Assembly (NCBI RefSeq): GCF_003201975.1
Contig: NZ_QJJQ01000008.1
Location: 1-64,000 of the forward strand
Length of the DNA stretch: 64,000 nt
DNA from: Pseudogracilibacillus auburnensis
GTDB taxonomy: Bacteria > Bacillota > Bacilli > Bacillales > Amphibacillaceae
Direction: 5' to 3'
Below the pieces are notes generated by a model. The model searched no databases and was not told the origin of the DNA. It saw only the letters and a list, made by a program, of their open reading frames with translations. The translations under genes were made by a program, and so were the position numbers. Below, in pieces: positions 17,805-27,105 of the stretch. How positions within the stretch are numbered: the stretch's first letter is position 1; each line of letters opens with the position of its first letter.

Positions 17805-17884
17805 AAGCGTTCATCTCCCTTTTACTATATAATTAGGCAATTAGACACACGCAGAGAAGTTAGTATCTTGCTTACCTTGGCAGT

Positions 17885-17913
17885 ATCATAAAAGAGCTTC
17901 ATTTAATTGTCAA
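17885..17913 (-). promoter_or_regulatory. Sigma-A promoter of esxA
   Basis: On the minus strand TTGACA (17908-17913), a 17-bp spacer and TATGAT (17885-17890) make a near-consensus promoter 80 bp upstream of the esxA start. It is the probable main promoter of the secretion island. Confidence 0.8.
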
Positions 17914-17933
17914 TACATTTTTGGAAAAAAAAT

Positions 17934-17974
17934 GAAAATGAGGAAAAAGTCGCGATAACATTTTCCTCATTTTC
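17934..17974 (-). terminator. Perfect 14-bp stem-loop upstream of the esxA promoter
   Basis: GAAAATGAGGAAAA and its exact complement are separated by 13 bp. On the minus strand the stem is followed by ATTTTTTTT, an intrinsic terminator layout. It lies upstream of the -35 box, so it would block transcription entering the island rather than end a local gene. It might alternatively be a protein-binding dyad. Confidence 0.65.
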
Positions 17975-18197
17975 ACCTATCTGTTGTTACTAAATGAGTT
18001 GTTTTACGTAATTTTGCGCAGGTAAAAATAACGATTCCGACCAGGTAATATAGCCTAGTCCATTACACCATTCTTGAGTAGTTTCATAAACTATCTATAC
18101 AAGTTTTTTCTTTTCAGATTAATTAGTATAGTAGTAGCCTTTGATATGGTAAAATCAAGTCATACATTATTTTTATGCAACTTGGAGGGAAATTCCG

Positions 18198-18392
18198 ATG
18201 AAACGTTATTTAACCACTCTTTTTGTCGGTCTTAGTATCATCTCCGTATTCGTTGGGTTCCAATTTGATGTAAGATGGAATGGCATTGTATCATGGGGAT
18301 TAGCATGTATCTTCTTGGTTTTTGCTGCTTATTTTACTAAATACATTTCCAACGATTCTAAAGAGCGAGATGATCCTCAAAATATAATATAG
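18198..18392 (+). CDS. Small two-helix membrane protein, unknown
   Basis: 64 residues with two predicted membrane helices (about 5-22 and 30-51) and a polar tail ending SKERDDPQNII. TGGAGGGA precedes the ATG by 8 nt. The gene is followed after 30 bp by a YciI-family gene, probably in the same transcript. I do not recognise the family. Confidence 0.7.
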   Translation: MKRYLTTLFVGLSIISVFVGFQFDVRWNGIVSWGLACIFLVFAAYFTKYISNDSKERDDPQNII

Positions 18393-18422
18393 TAAACATT
18401 TTAGCAAAGGAGCGCTTTTTAG

Positions 18423-18707
18423 ATGAAATATTTTGCTACATTTTTATCGATGAAAGATCCAGAAAAAAGTCAAACACACCGACAAGAACATTTAGATTTT
18501 TTAGAAGAAATGCGTAAGGAAAAAAGAGTATTATTATATGGAAGGCTTGTTGATGGTGCAGGTGGGCTCATTATATATCAAGGTAGTACGCTTGAAGAAG
18601 TAGAACAATGGGTAAAACAAGATCCATATGTAAAGCTTGGAGCAAGAGGGTATGCAGTGCATGAATGGGATATGCAAACGGATTATGCCATTGCAGAGAA
18701 AGAGTAA
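18423..18707 (+). CDS. YciI-family protein
   Basis: 94 residues of the YciI dimeric alpha/beta-barrel fold: MKYFATFLSMKDPEK, the RQEHLDFLEEM helix with His in the typical position, GRLVDGAGGLIIYQG, and DPYVKLGARGYAVHEW. The conserved D-P pair and His are seen in putative catalytic positions in the family, but reactions are not defined for most members. AAAGGAG precedes the start. It is the second gene of a two-gene unit. Confidence 0.85.
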   Translation: MKYFATFLSMKDPEKSQTHRQEHLDFLEEMRKEKRVLLYGRLVDGAGGLIIYQGSTLEEVEQWVKQDPYVKLGARGYAVHEWDMQTDYAIAEKE

Positions 18708-18763
18708 ATGCTTAGAGGCTAGCTAACTGTAATAATCAACCGATTCTATCCATGGTGAAAGAT

Positions 18764-19706
18764 GCTGGGACAAAAGCGTTTTAGTCCTAGAGAAATCCGA
18801 ACGATGAATTTTTTCAATAAAATGTTCATTCGTTCGGATTTTTCATTTGGCTATTTTTATCACTTGTTACCAATTATCCATAAACTGTGCAGTAATTTCA
18901 ATTAGCGAGATTTCCCGTCGCTACGGAAATACACTCCGCTTTCACCACAGGGCATAAGAGCGACATCTATTCAATCTGCGCTATCGCTTGCTTTCACAGT
19001 GTCTCCTTTACCGTGGGCGGCTGATGAGCCTCCTCTACTCGTAATTAAAGGAAGGCCAACTAAAACCGGTCTTTGCGGCCAACGTCGGCATACCCCTTGC
19101 CGGGGCAGGGTCTCATCTAGGCCTGTCCTCCCACAGGAGTCTCCGTGCATTTCCTTCGCTAAGGTGAGGTTGAATCATTAGGTAATTTATGTTTGAAATA
19201 AATATCGTTTACATTCACCTAACGTATAGTTGATTGGAGCGTAGGACAGTCGACTCCTGGGACTGCACTTCCGTTCGTCCCACCATAAAGATTTGCAGGA
19301 AAAGCAAATGTTCTTCGATGGGACGAGCATTTAGCGCAAAAGCTTTTCGATGGGGCGAGTAAGCGCAGTCCCACGTGTCTGAAGACCCCGCAGGAAGTGG
19401 TTTTCTTCCGAGGCGGGTTAAGTACGCGACGTCCATGTCGCAACACCCGCACTAGCACGTCCTGCGACTGCGATTACTCGTCGCAATAAACATTGTGCGT
19501 CGGAGGCTGAAGCCGTGCCCGCGGAAAGCGACTGTCCGTAGCGGAAATCAACGTTGCTGTGACTAGGTTTATAGACAAAATATCAAACTAAGCTACTGCA
19601 CAGTATTGTTCAACTGTATATAATCTAATGCTTTAAAAAGTTATACGCTAAATTTTTTCACCTGTAATCGTTCGCCTTTGAAGTGGAACGTTTGGTGATG
19701 CCCCAC
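18764..19706. repeat. Dispersed intergenic repeat, copy A (long composite)
   Basis: Starts GCTGGGACAAAAGCG and ends near a diverged GATGCCCCACC. Between 18793 and 18843 is a long hairpin (AAATCCGAACGA / TCGTTCGGATTT) followed by Ts that probably terminates the yciI transcript. The interior holds modules shared with other copies: GAAATACACTCCGCTTTC, a CGGCTGATGAGCCTCC version of the core, CGATGGGACGAG and CACAATGTTTATTGCGACG-type segments. It fills the convergent gap between yciI and typA. No gene is supported inside it. Confidence 0.75.
18793..18843 (+). terminator. Long hairpin downstream of yciI (inside repeat copy A)
   Basis: AAATCCGAACGA pairs with TCGTTCGGATTT across a loop of about 25 nt, followed by TTTCAT. 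It is 85 bp after the yciI stop and probably serves as its terminator. A degenerate version occurs at the same place in repeat copy D. Confidence 0.55.
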
Positions 19707-19710
19707 CTTC

Positions 19711-21537
19711 TTACTTTTTCGAACGTTTTGACATTTTTTCACGTTCATTTTTGTTTAAGATTTTTTTCCGTAACCGAATAGATTCAGGTGTCACTTCACA
19801 ATACTCATCATCGTTTAAATATTGAATAGCTTCTTCCAATGACATATCACGCGTTTTTCGAATAATGGATGTTTGATCTTTATTGGCGGAACGAATATTT
19901 GTTAAATGTTTTTCTCGTGTTATATTCACAGTTAAATCATTTTCACGATTATGCTCTCCAACAATCATTCCTGCATAAACATCTGTGCCTGGTCCGACAA
20001 AAATAATTCCCCGATCTTCCAAATGTAAAATACCGTATGTTGAAGCTTTTCCATTTTCTAATGCAACAAGAACTCCTTGTCGTCGACCACCAACATACCC
20101 TTTAACAATAGGTTCATAACCGCTAAATGTATGATTTAGGATGCCATATCCTCTTGTTTGTGACATAAACTCAGTTGCGTAACCAAGTAAGCCACGTGAT
20201 GGCACTCTGAAAATAAGCCTTACTTGACCATTTCCATGGTTAATCATATCAAGCATTTCACCTTTACGTTCACCAATCGATTCCATTACAGCGCCAGTAT
20301 ATTCTTCTGGTACGTCAATTTGTACCCTTTCAACAGGCTCACATGTTTTACCATCGATTTCTTTTAAAATAACTTGTGGCTTTGAAATTTGTAGTTCAAA
20401 TCCTTCACGACGCATATTTTCTATTAAAACAGATAAATGAAGTTCTCCACGCCCTGAAACGGTCCAAACATCAGGTGAATCAGTTGGATCTACACGCAAA
20501 CTTACATCTGTCTCCAACTGCGTTTTCAATCGTTCTTCAATTTTAGCTGATGTAATATATTTTCCTTCTTTCCCTGCGAAAGGACTATTATTAACGAGAA
20601 ACGTCATTTGTAATGTCGGCTCATCAATATGAAGAGGTGGCAAAGCTTCTGGATGATCTGCTGGACAAATTGTTTCTCCAATATTTATTTTTTCCATTCC
20701 AGAAACAGCTACAATATCCCCTGCTTTTGCTTCTTTAATTTCAATTCTTTTTAACCCAATAAAACCAAATAGCTTTGTCACCCGAAATCCTTTTTCAGAT
20801 CCATCTTGTTTTAACACCACGACACGATCCCCAACTCGAATCGTCCCACGTGCAACTCGGCCAATCCCAATCCTACCGACATAATCATTATAATCAAGTA
20901 ATGTTACTTGTAATTGTAATGGGTCATTCGCGGTGTCTACTGGAGCAGGGATATATGTTAAAATGGTTTCAAAAATTGGATCCATCGTTTTTTCCTGATT
21001 ATTTGCTTCAAGGCTAGACGTTCCATTTAAAGCTGATGCATAAAGAACTGGAAATTCCAATTGGTCATCGTCTGCACCAAGGTCAATAAACAAATCGAGC
21101 ACTTCATCGACAACTTCTGTCGGTCTGGCGTTCGGCCGATCGATCTTATTTAACACGACGATTGGCTTTAGTTTTTGTTCCAGTGCTTTTTTTAGGACGA
21201 AACGAGTTTGTGGCATTGTCCCTTCATAGGCATCGACTACTAGGATGACACCATCCACCATTTTCATAATCCGCTCCACTTCACCACCAAAATCAGCATG
21301 TCCCGGAGTATCTAATATATTAATCGTCGTATTTTTATATTGGATAGCTGTATTTTTAGCTAATATGGTTATACCACGTTCACGTTCAATATCACCTGAG
21401 TCCATTGCCCGGGATTCTATTTGTTCATGTTCCTTAAATGTTCCCGAATATGTTAATAATTGATCAACTAACGTCGTCTTCCCATGATCAACGTGCGCAA
21501 TAATGGCGATATTTCGGATGTTTTCTCTTAATTTCAT
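19711..21537 (-). CDS. typA: Ribosome-associated GTPase TypA/BipA
   Basis: 608 residues from ATG 21537, chosen because AAGGAG lies 9 nt upstream and the family starts MKLRENIRNIAIIAHVDHGK. G1 AHVDHGKT, G3 DTPGHADF and G4 NKID are intact, followed by EF-G-like domains II, III and V and the C-terminal BipA domain (RGLLGYATEFMSQTRG). BipA binds the ribosome near the A site and supports 50S assembly and growth under cold or stress. Full family length. Confidence 0.97.
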   Translation of the reverse strand: MKLRENIRNIAIIAHVDHGKTTLVDQLLTYSGTFKEHEQIESRAMDSGDIERERGITILAKNTAIQYKNTTINILDTPGHADFGGEVERIMKMVDGVILVVDAYEGTMPQTRFVLKKALEQKLKPIVVLNKIDRPNARPTEVVDEVLDLFIDLGADDDQLEFPVLYASALNGTSSLEANNQEKTMDPIFETILTYIPAPVDTANDPLQLQVTLLDYNDYVGRIGIGRVARGTIRVGDRVVVLKQDGSEKGFRVTKLFGFIGLKRIEIKEAKAGDIVAVSGMEKINIGETICPADHPEALPPLHIDEPTLQMTFLVNNSPFAGKEGKYITSAKIEERLKTQLETDVSLRVDPTDSPDVWTVSGRGELHLSVLIENMRREGFELQISKPQVILKEIDGKTCEPVERVQIDVPEEYTGAVMESIGERKGEMLDMINHGNGQVRLIFRVPSRGLLGYATEFMSQTRGYGILNHTFSGYEPIVKGYVGGRRQGVLVALENGKASTYGILHLEDRGIIFVGPGTDVYAGMIVGEHNRENDLTVNITREKHLTNIRSANKDQTSIIRKTRDMSLEEAIQYLNDDEYCEVTPESIRLRKKILNKNEREKMSKRSKK

Positions 21538-21613
21538 GCATGTACGCTCCTTAATAATACGAATCAAATCAATTTATTATAACATATCGAATTCACAAAA
21601 AAGAAACAGAAAA

Positions 21614-22942
21614 TCATTCCAAGAAGGTTAATACAAATTTAGCTCCCCCCAAAGTTGATTTTGTTGCCGTTATTTTTCCTTTCGATTGTTCAATGATAGC
21701 ACGAGCTATTGCTAGTCCTAACCCAGTTTCACCATTTTTTCCTTTTACAAATCGGTGGAATAAATATGGAAGTAACTCTTTTGGTATACCTTCCCCATCA
21801 TCCTCAATCACTATTATTATCGTGTCCCTTCTTTCCACCGTCATTCTTACTTCAGATTTTGCATAACGAATCCCATTTATAATAATATTCAGTAATGCCC
21901 GCAGCATCTTTTCTTCATCTACATAAATCGTTATATTTGGCTCTATATTGGTTGTAAATGTAATTCCTTTTTCATTCACTAAAGGGCGAACACGTTCCTT
22001 TATATGATTGATTAATTGGGTAGTATCAACATGCTTTCGTTCATACGCTGTTTGCTCACTATCTAATTTTGCTAACAAAATCATTTCATTCATAATTTTC
22101 TTGAGGCGTGTCACTTCCGTAATCATGACTTCTAATCCTTTTTCCTTCTCTTGTTCATTAAAAACATCATCTTTAATTCCCTCTGCGTAACCTTGAATTG
22201 TCATTAATGGTGTTTTTAATTCATGGCTTGCATTTTGAAAAAAAGTTTGTTGCGAATTCATATAGTGCCGTAGTTCACTCGCCATTTCGTATACACTTTG
22301 CTCTACTTCTTTAATTTCACCTGTTGCGTGAATCCGCTCCACCTCGTCAAACTGCCTGTTTTCAATTTTCTTTAACTGTTGTTGTAGTCTTGATAATGGA
22401 GTAACTAACTTATTCGTCAAAAAGTAACTTAACAATACTGCTACGATTCCTCCGACGATAAAAACGATCAATAAACGGACAAAAAAGTTTTGCTGGACGG
22501 CTTGTAAGTCATTCATCGGGGTTAACAAGTAAAGTTCAAGCTGCATGCTTTCTGGGTAAAATAATATTTTTGACGTGACAAATTTATTATTTTTATATTC
22601 CCAGAGCCCCTCTTGATCTTTGGTAAAATTATCATTTTCAATAAACCCTTCTATTACTTTTACAGGCATAGTTGAATAACTAATTTGATCAAGTCCGCGA
22701 TCATATAAAATTAATTGCAACTCTTGTTCTTCTAAAAAGTTACTAAATTCCCAGATATTTTGGGCTGATCCATATTCCTCTGTTAAAAAACGTGCGAGCA
22801 ACTCCCCTTTTTGCTCCAATTGCCTTTCTTCATCTTGAATTAATAAATTCAAAATTAATGAATAAATAACAAATCCTGTTACAGCCATGATAACGAAAAG
22901 CAACAAGGTGAATGCGGCATTTAATTGATACTGTAGTTTCAT
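21614..22942 (-). CDS. cssS: Secretion-stress sensor histidine kinase CssS-like
   Basis: 442 residues: two membrane helices (about 9-31 and 158-178) enclosing an extracytoplasmic sensor, then HAMP, HisKA with ASHELKTPLMTIQGYAEGIK (His near 240), and HATPase (NIIINGIRYAKS, DDGEGIP, GLGLAIARAI). It overlaps the response regulator gene by 4 bp and lies divergent from an HtrA protease, the arrangement of cssRS-htrB in B. subtilis, where the kinase senses misfolded exported proteins. The symbol rests on this context. Confidence 0.8.
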   Translation of the reverse strand: MKLQYQLNAAFTLLLFVIMAVTGFVIYSLILNLLIQDEERQLEQKGELLARFLTEEYGSAQNIWEFSNFLEEQELQLILYDRGLDQISYSTMPVKVIEGFIENDNFTKDQEGLWEYKNNKFVTSKILFYPESMQLELYLLTPMNDLQAVQQNFFVRLLIVFIVGGIVAVLLSYFLTNKLVTPLSRLQQQLKKIENRQFDEVERIHATGEIKEVEQSVYEMASELRHYMNSQQTFFQNASHELKTPLMTIQGYAEGIKDDVFNEQEKEKGLEVMITEVTRLKKIMNEMILLAKLDSEQTAYERKHVDTTQLINHIKERVRPLVNEKGITFTTNIEPNITIYVDEEKMLRALLNIIINGIRYAKSEVRMTVERRDTIIIVIEDDGEGIPKELLPYLFHRFVKGKNGETGLGLAIARAIIEQSKGKITATKSTLGGAKFVLTFLE

Positions 22943-23625
22943 TTTCCCTCATCTCTCAGTCGATAGCCGAAACCCCATACTGTCTCCAAAGGTATGTCGA
23001 CTAATTTTTTTCGTATTCGTTTAATTAAGTCATCGACTGCCCGGTCACTTCCATAATAATCATGTCCCCACACTTTTAATAGAAGCTCTTCTCTTGAAAA
23101 AGCGCGGTTAGGATGTTCAGCAAATATTAATAACAATTCATATTCCTTCGTTGTTACTTCTTGTTCTTTTCCTAACCAGAAAACACGGCGATCATTTTTA
23201 TAAACAATTAATTGTTGAGCGGCAATTTTTTGAGATTTATTTTCATCTTCATCCAATATTGGTTGGATTCTTTTGAATAATCGTTTGACACGTGCTAGTA
23301 ATTCCCTCGGACTAAACGGCTTCGTTAAATAATCATCACTTCCTAGCTCAAGACCAAGTATCTTATCTATTTCTTCATCTTTTGCTGATATGATAATAAT
23401 CGGAACTTCACTTTCTCTGCGTATTTTTTTACAAAACTCAAATCCATCCATCCCTGGTAACATAATATCTAAAATCCACATATCAGGAGGACTTGTTTCC
23501 CAGAGTTGTAAAGCCTTTTCAGCCGAATCAAACATCGATACAGTATACCCGTCTTTTTTTAAGTAGGCAGTAACAATGTTTTGAATGTTTGGATCATCTT
23601 CTACGACAGCAACATGATAATTCAA
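22939..23625 (-). CDS. cssR: OmpR-family response regulator CssR-like
   Basis: 228 residues, TTG start behind GGAGGAGGGG. Receiver with acidic pocket VEDD and phospho-acceptor in MWILDIMLPGMDGFEF (about D53), Lys in TKPFSPRELL, then a winged helix ending ETVWGFGYRL. The WILDIMLP and KVWGHDY(Y/F)G(S/T)DR segments closely resemble B. subtilis CssR. With CssS it should induce the divergent HtrA gene under secretion stress. Confidence 0.85.
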   Translation of the reverse strand: MNYHVAVVEDDPNIQNIVTAYLKKDGYTVSMFDSAEKALQLWETSPPDMWILDIMLPGMDGFEFCKKIRRESEVPIIIISAKDEEIDKILGLELGSDDYLTKPFSPRELLARVKRLFKRIQPILDEDENKSQKIAAQQLIVYKNDRRVFWLGKEQEVTTKEYELLLIFAEHPNRAFSREELLLKVWGHDYYGSDRAVDDLIKRIRKKLVDIPLETVWGFGYRLRDEGK

Positions 23626-23710
23626 AAAAACCCCTCCTCCGTTGTATGGCTGTTCATTCTATTTTTACATAAGTGGCCAAAAGTAGACACTATTTAGATT
23701 TTTTTACATA

Positions 23711-23730
23711 CTTTTTCCACACTTTTTCCA
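23711..23730. promoter_or_regulatory. Phased direct repeats in the cssR/htrA intergenic region
   Basis: CTTTTTCCA occurs twice, 11 bp apart (23711-23719 and 23722-23730), about one helical turn. OmpR-type dimers bind such tandem sites, so these may be CssR boxes serving both divergent promoters. A TACAAT at 23753-23758 could be the htrA -10 element. Assignment is by position only. Confidence 0.4.
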
Positions 23731-23787
23731 ATTACTTCCCAAAACCGTTGGATACAATAGTTATAGCATGATGAAAGGGTGATTTTC

Positions 23788-25044
23788 TTGGAACATGACA
23801 AAAATGAAACAATTGAAAATAATGCAGCGCAAAAAGACGATGCAGTAGAACAATTTGATGCAAGCGATCTTATGAAGAAACGATCAACTGGGAAGAAAAG
23901 ACAGTTCCTATCATTGTTGATGAGCGGTCTTCTTGGTGGAATTATTTCCGCAACGATCATCATAGTATTACTTATAAACAACTTAATTCCTATTCAGTCG
24001 AATAAACAGGGGAATGAAAATATTACGGCTTCCACTACAATATCAAATGATTTATTGAATGATCCCGATCTTTCTGACACGAAGATTGAGGACACTTCCA
24101 AAGCAATCGTAGGGATTATTAATCTCCAACAGCAAGACATTTGGTCAGAGAGCCAAGAAGTAGGTGCTGGATCAGGAATAATTTACAAGAAAGAAAACGG
24201 AAAGGCTTATATTGTGACGAATAACCATGTGGTAGAAAATGCAAAGCAAGTAAAAGTCGACATTGGAAACGATGAGCAAGTAATGGCAAATGTCATTGGT
24301 TCGGATAAATTAACCGATTTAGCCGTTTTAGAAATGGATGCAAAAAATGTGGATACGATCGCTACGCTTGGCTCTTCAAAAGATTTAGAAATTGGCGAAA
24401 CAGTCGTTGCAATTGGAAATCCTTTAGGGATGGATTTTGCTGGTTCTGTCACAAAAGGGATAATAAGTGGATTAAATCGCTCCATTAAAGTAGATACAAA
24501 TGGGGATAATCAACCAGACTGGGTTACAGAGGTTATACAAACGGATGCAGCAATTAATCCCGGAAATAGTGGCGGCGCGTTAGTAAACAAGGATGGAGAA
24601 ATCATCGGAATTAATTCCATGAAAATTGCCCGTCAAGAAGTCGAAGGAATCGGATTTGCTATCCCTATCGATACAGCATTACCAATAATGGAGCAACTTG
24701 AAAAAGAAGGAGAAATTACGCGCCCACAGATCGGGATTAGTACCGTAGAAATGAATCAAGTGCCATTGGAGTATCAGCATAAAATTATTCTTCCAGAAGA
24801 TAAAGATGCTGGGATGGTTATTGCTCAAGTTCAGCCTGGTTCTCCAGCTGAAAAAGCAGGCTTACAACAATTTGATGTCATTACAAAAATTAATAATCAA
24901 GAAATCAAATCCATCTTAGATTTAAGAGTATATATGTATAATGAGACTACAGTTGGTGATCAGTTAAAAATGGAGTTTTATCGAGACGGGAAACCAAAAA
25001 CGATTGAATTAACATTAGTATCGGAGGAAAAAATACAAAGTTAA
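23788..25044 (+). CDS. htrB: Membrane-anchored serine protease HtrA/HtrB (DegP family)
   Basis: 418 residues from TTG 23788, preferred because AAAGGGTGA lies 6 nt before it; GTG 23779 is an alternative. Cytosolic N-tail, one membrane helix (about 44-66), trypsin-like domain with His in VTNNHVVENA, Asp in KLTDLAVLEM and Ser in NPGNSGGALVN, then one PDZ domain (from about 310). This surface quality-control protease degrades misfolded exported proteins. Divergent position from cssRS corresponds to htrB of B. subtilis. Confidence 0.9.
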   Translation: MEHDKNETIENNAAQKDDAVEQFDASDLMKKRSTGKKRQFLSLLMSGLLGGIISATIIIVLLINNLIPIQSNKQGNENITASTTISNDLLNDPDLSDTKIEDTSKAIVGIINLQQQDIWSESQEVGAGSGIIYKKENGKAYIVTNNHVVENAKQVKVDIGNDEQVMANVIGSDKLTDLAVLEMDAKNVDTIATLGSSKDLEIGETVVAIGNPLGMDFAGSVTKGIISGLNRSIKVDTNGDNQPDWVTEVIQTDAAINPGNSGGALVNKDGEIIGINSMKIARQEVEGIGFAIPIDTALPIMEQLEKEGEITRPQIGISTVEMNQVPLEYQHKIILPEDKDAGMVIAQVQPGSPAEKAGLQQFDVITKINNQEIKSILDLRVYMYNETTVGDQLKMEFYRDGKPKTIELTLVSEEKIQS

Positions 25045-25058
25045 AAAGAAAAAACAAG

Positions 25059-25300
25059 AGACTGGGACAAAAGTATTTTCACCAAAGAAAAACCCGAACA
25101 ATGGTAGCTGCATATAACCCGCTCTGGAAATATACTTCGCTTTCCGCGGGCGGCTGGTGAGCTTCCTCGTGCTAGCGCACTGTGGGGTCTCACCGATGCC
25201 TTTCTTCCCGCAGGAGTCTACGTATAATTTCCACCGTTAAAGTAATGCATTGTTCGTCTTTAGATTGGGTCGTTTTAGTTATGTTCCGGCCTCTTGTTTC
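25059..25300. repeat. Dispersed intergenic repeat, copy B
   Basis: Runs from GAGACTGGGACAAAAG to a diverged ATGTTCCGGCCTC, an imperfect terminal inverted repeat. The core CCGCGGGCGGCTGGTGAGC and the CAGGAGTCTACGTAT module match copies E and G closely. It fills the convergent gap between htrB and the YteA gene; no gene inside. Confidence 0.8.
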
Positions 25301-25327
25301 ATAATAAACTTATTATTCCGCACCCCT

Positions 25328-25978
25328 TTACTTTTTCTGTGGGAGGACACCATCATAATTCCCTTCCAAATCAGCAGTAATATATCCCTCTATTTCCTCT
25401 ACCGAACCTACTAGTTCGTTACTATTCGGATACATTTCATTATAATTATCCCGGTCTCCATACAAATCGGAAGGGGTTTCCGATGTACCATATTGACTTA
25501 CTTCTTGCCAAGCATCCTCGGCATCGTAACCGACCTGTGTTTCATCTGTAACCTCATCTGGATTAATATTTGGACTATACACTTCTTCTTCAACGGGACG
25601 ATTTCGTTTAAAAGTATCGTTATCGTCTTCCGAGTGCCTTACACATGTATCAGCAGTAGGAACTGCTAATAATCGCTCATATGGAATATCCATACTGCAA
25701 ACACGACAAATTCCATATGTTCCTTCATCAATGGCATGTAATGCTTCATTAATGGCTTCTAACTCTCTTTCAGCATGTTCGTTGAGTGCAATGTCTTTTC
25801 CTCTTTCATAAATTTCCGTCCCCATATCGCCTGGATGATTATCATAGCTTGATAACTCCCCGACAGCATCTTTTTGTGAAGAAATTAACCCGAAACGATC
25901 TTGCACTTGGCTAATAATTTGGCCTTGCCTCGCTAATAATAAACTTTTAAATTCATTTATTCGCTTAGTTGTTAGCAT
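25328..25978 (-). CDS. yteA: YteA-family DksA/TraR-type zinc-finger protein
   Basis: About 216 residues from the ATG of MLTTKRINEF; an ATG three codons earlier lies too close to GGAGG. The N-terminal helices and SSYDNHPGDMGTEIYERGKD are typical of YteA. The zinc finger reads GICRVCSMDI then TADTCVRH, so the fourth ligand is His or lies further on; YteA members often have a degenerate finger. The acidic C-terminus carries the family EEVYSPNINPDEVTDETQVG. It belongs to the yteA sporulation family; the function is unclear. Confidence 0.82.
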   Translation of the reverse strand: MLTTKRINEFKSLLLARQGQIISQVQDRFGLISSQKDAVGELSSYDNHPGDMGTEIYERGKDIALNEHAERELEAINEALHAIDEGTYGICRVCSMDIPYERLLAVPTADTCVRHSEDDNDTFKRNRPVEEEVYSPNINPDEVTDETQVGYDAEDAWQEVSQYGTSETPSDLYGDRDNYNEMYPNSNELVGSVEEIEGYITADLEGNYDGVLPQKK

Positions 25979-26162
25979 TTGAATCATCAACCTCCAATAA
26001 TCTTTTTCCTTTCCCAGGTTTTTATCGAACATAAATTTTATTCATTACTCCTTTATACTATGTGTGATATAGAAAAAATGATTCTTTATTTTGTCGTTGA
26101 AAGTATGTTAATATGTGGGTTAGATGGTATTTTCGAAACTTGATAAAAGAGGAGCAATGATG

Positions 26163-27035
26163 ATGGTACATAAACAAACGATCGGATTTATTGGAACTGG
26201 AGTAATGGGCAAAAGTATGGCACTCCATTTGTTAAAAAGTGGATACCCTCTACATATTTTTACCCGGACAAAGGAAAAAGCGAATGAATTAATTGAAGCT
26301 GGAGCAAAATGGGAAGAATCAGTCACAACGTTGGCTAAGAAGGCAGATGTTATCATTACTATGATTGGAACCCCTGTTGATGTAGAACAAGTTTATTTCG
26401 CTAAAAATGGTATTTTGGAACATGCTAAAGCCGGAACATATATAGTTGATATGACAACTTCAAAGCCTTCACTCGCAACAGAAATTTACAAACGAGCAAA
26501 AGAAAAGGGATTACATGCACTTGATGCACCGGTCTCAGGGGGGGATATTGGTGCACGAAATGCCAAATTAGCCATTATGGTCGGTGGAAACCAAGCAGAC
26601 TTCGACCATGTTTATCCTATTTTTCAAGTTATGGGGGAAAATATTAAATTACAAGGAGATGCAGGTGCTGGTCAACATACAAAAGTTGTTAACCAAGTAG
26701 CGATTGCTCCAGCTATGATTGGACTTTGCGAAGCATTAATATACGCAAAAAAAGCTGGACTTAACCCTGAAAAAGTGCTCGCTTCCATTTCAACTGGTGC
26801 TGCTGGAAGCTGGTCTCTGTCGAACTATGCTCCAAGGATGATTCAAGGTGATTTTGCACCTGGGTTTGCTATTAAACACTATATAAAAGATATGAAAATT
26901 GCTATTGAATCGGCTCAAGAAATGAATCTTCCAACTCCGGGATTATCACTCGCACTAAAGATGTATGAAGAATTAGTAGATGCAGGTGAATCCGAAAGTG
27001 GGATTCATGCTTTATTAAAATATTACGAGCAGTAG
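26163..27035 (+). CDS. ykwC: NAD(P)-dependent beta-hydroxyacid dehydrogenase YkwC
   Basis: 290 residues from ATG 26163 (GGAG 8 nt upstream; earlier in-frame ATGs are too near the site). Rossmann motif GFIGTGVMGKSMA, substrate-binding DAPVSGGDIGA, and catalytic Lys in GQHTKVVNQ. The sequence follows B. subtilis YkwC over its whole length (TRTKEKA, DMTTSKPSLA, STGAAGSWSLSN). The family reduces small 3-hydroxyacids/semialdehydes; the natural substrate is not known. Confidence 0.9.
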   Translation: MVHKQTIGFIGTGVMGKSMALHLLKSGYPLHIFTRTKEKANELIEAGAKWEESVTTLAKKADVIITMIGTPVDVEQVYFAKNGILEHAKAGTYIVDMTTSKPSLATEIYKRAKEKGLHALDAPVSGGDIGARNAKLAIMVGGNQADFDHVYPIFQVMGENIKLQGDAGAGQHTKVVNQVAIAPAMIGLCEALIYAKKAGLNPEKVLASISTGAAGSWSLSNYAPRMIQGDFAPGFAIKHYIKDMKIAIESAQEMNLPTPGLSLALKMYEELVDAGESESGIHALLKYYEQ

Positions 27036-27105
27036 TCCATCAAAAATTGTCCAATAAGTAAGGTAGAAAAGATAGCAAAAAGTTTCCTGTAGGATGTAAG
27101 TTTTT

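Noticed and set aside
18999-19458. Short frames on both strands between yciI and typA
   Set aside because: They run through repeat copy A, share sequence with other repeat copies in different frames and have no ribosome binding sites.
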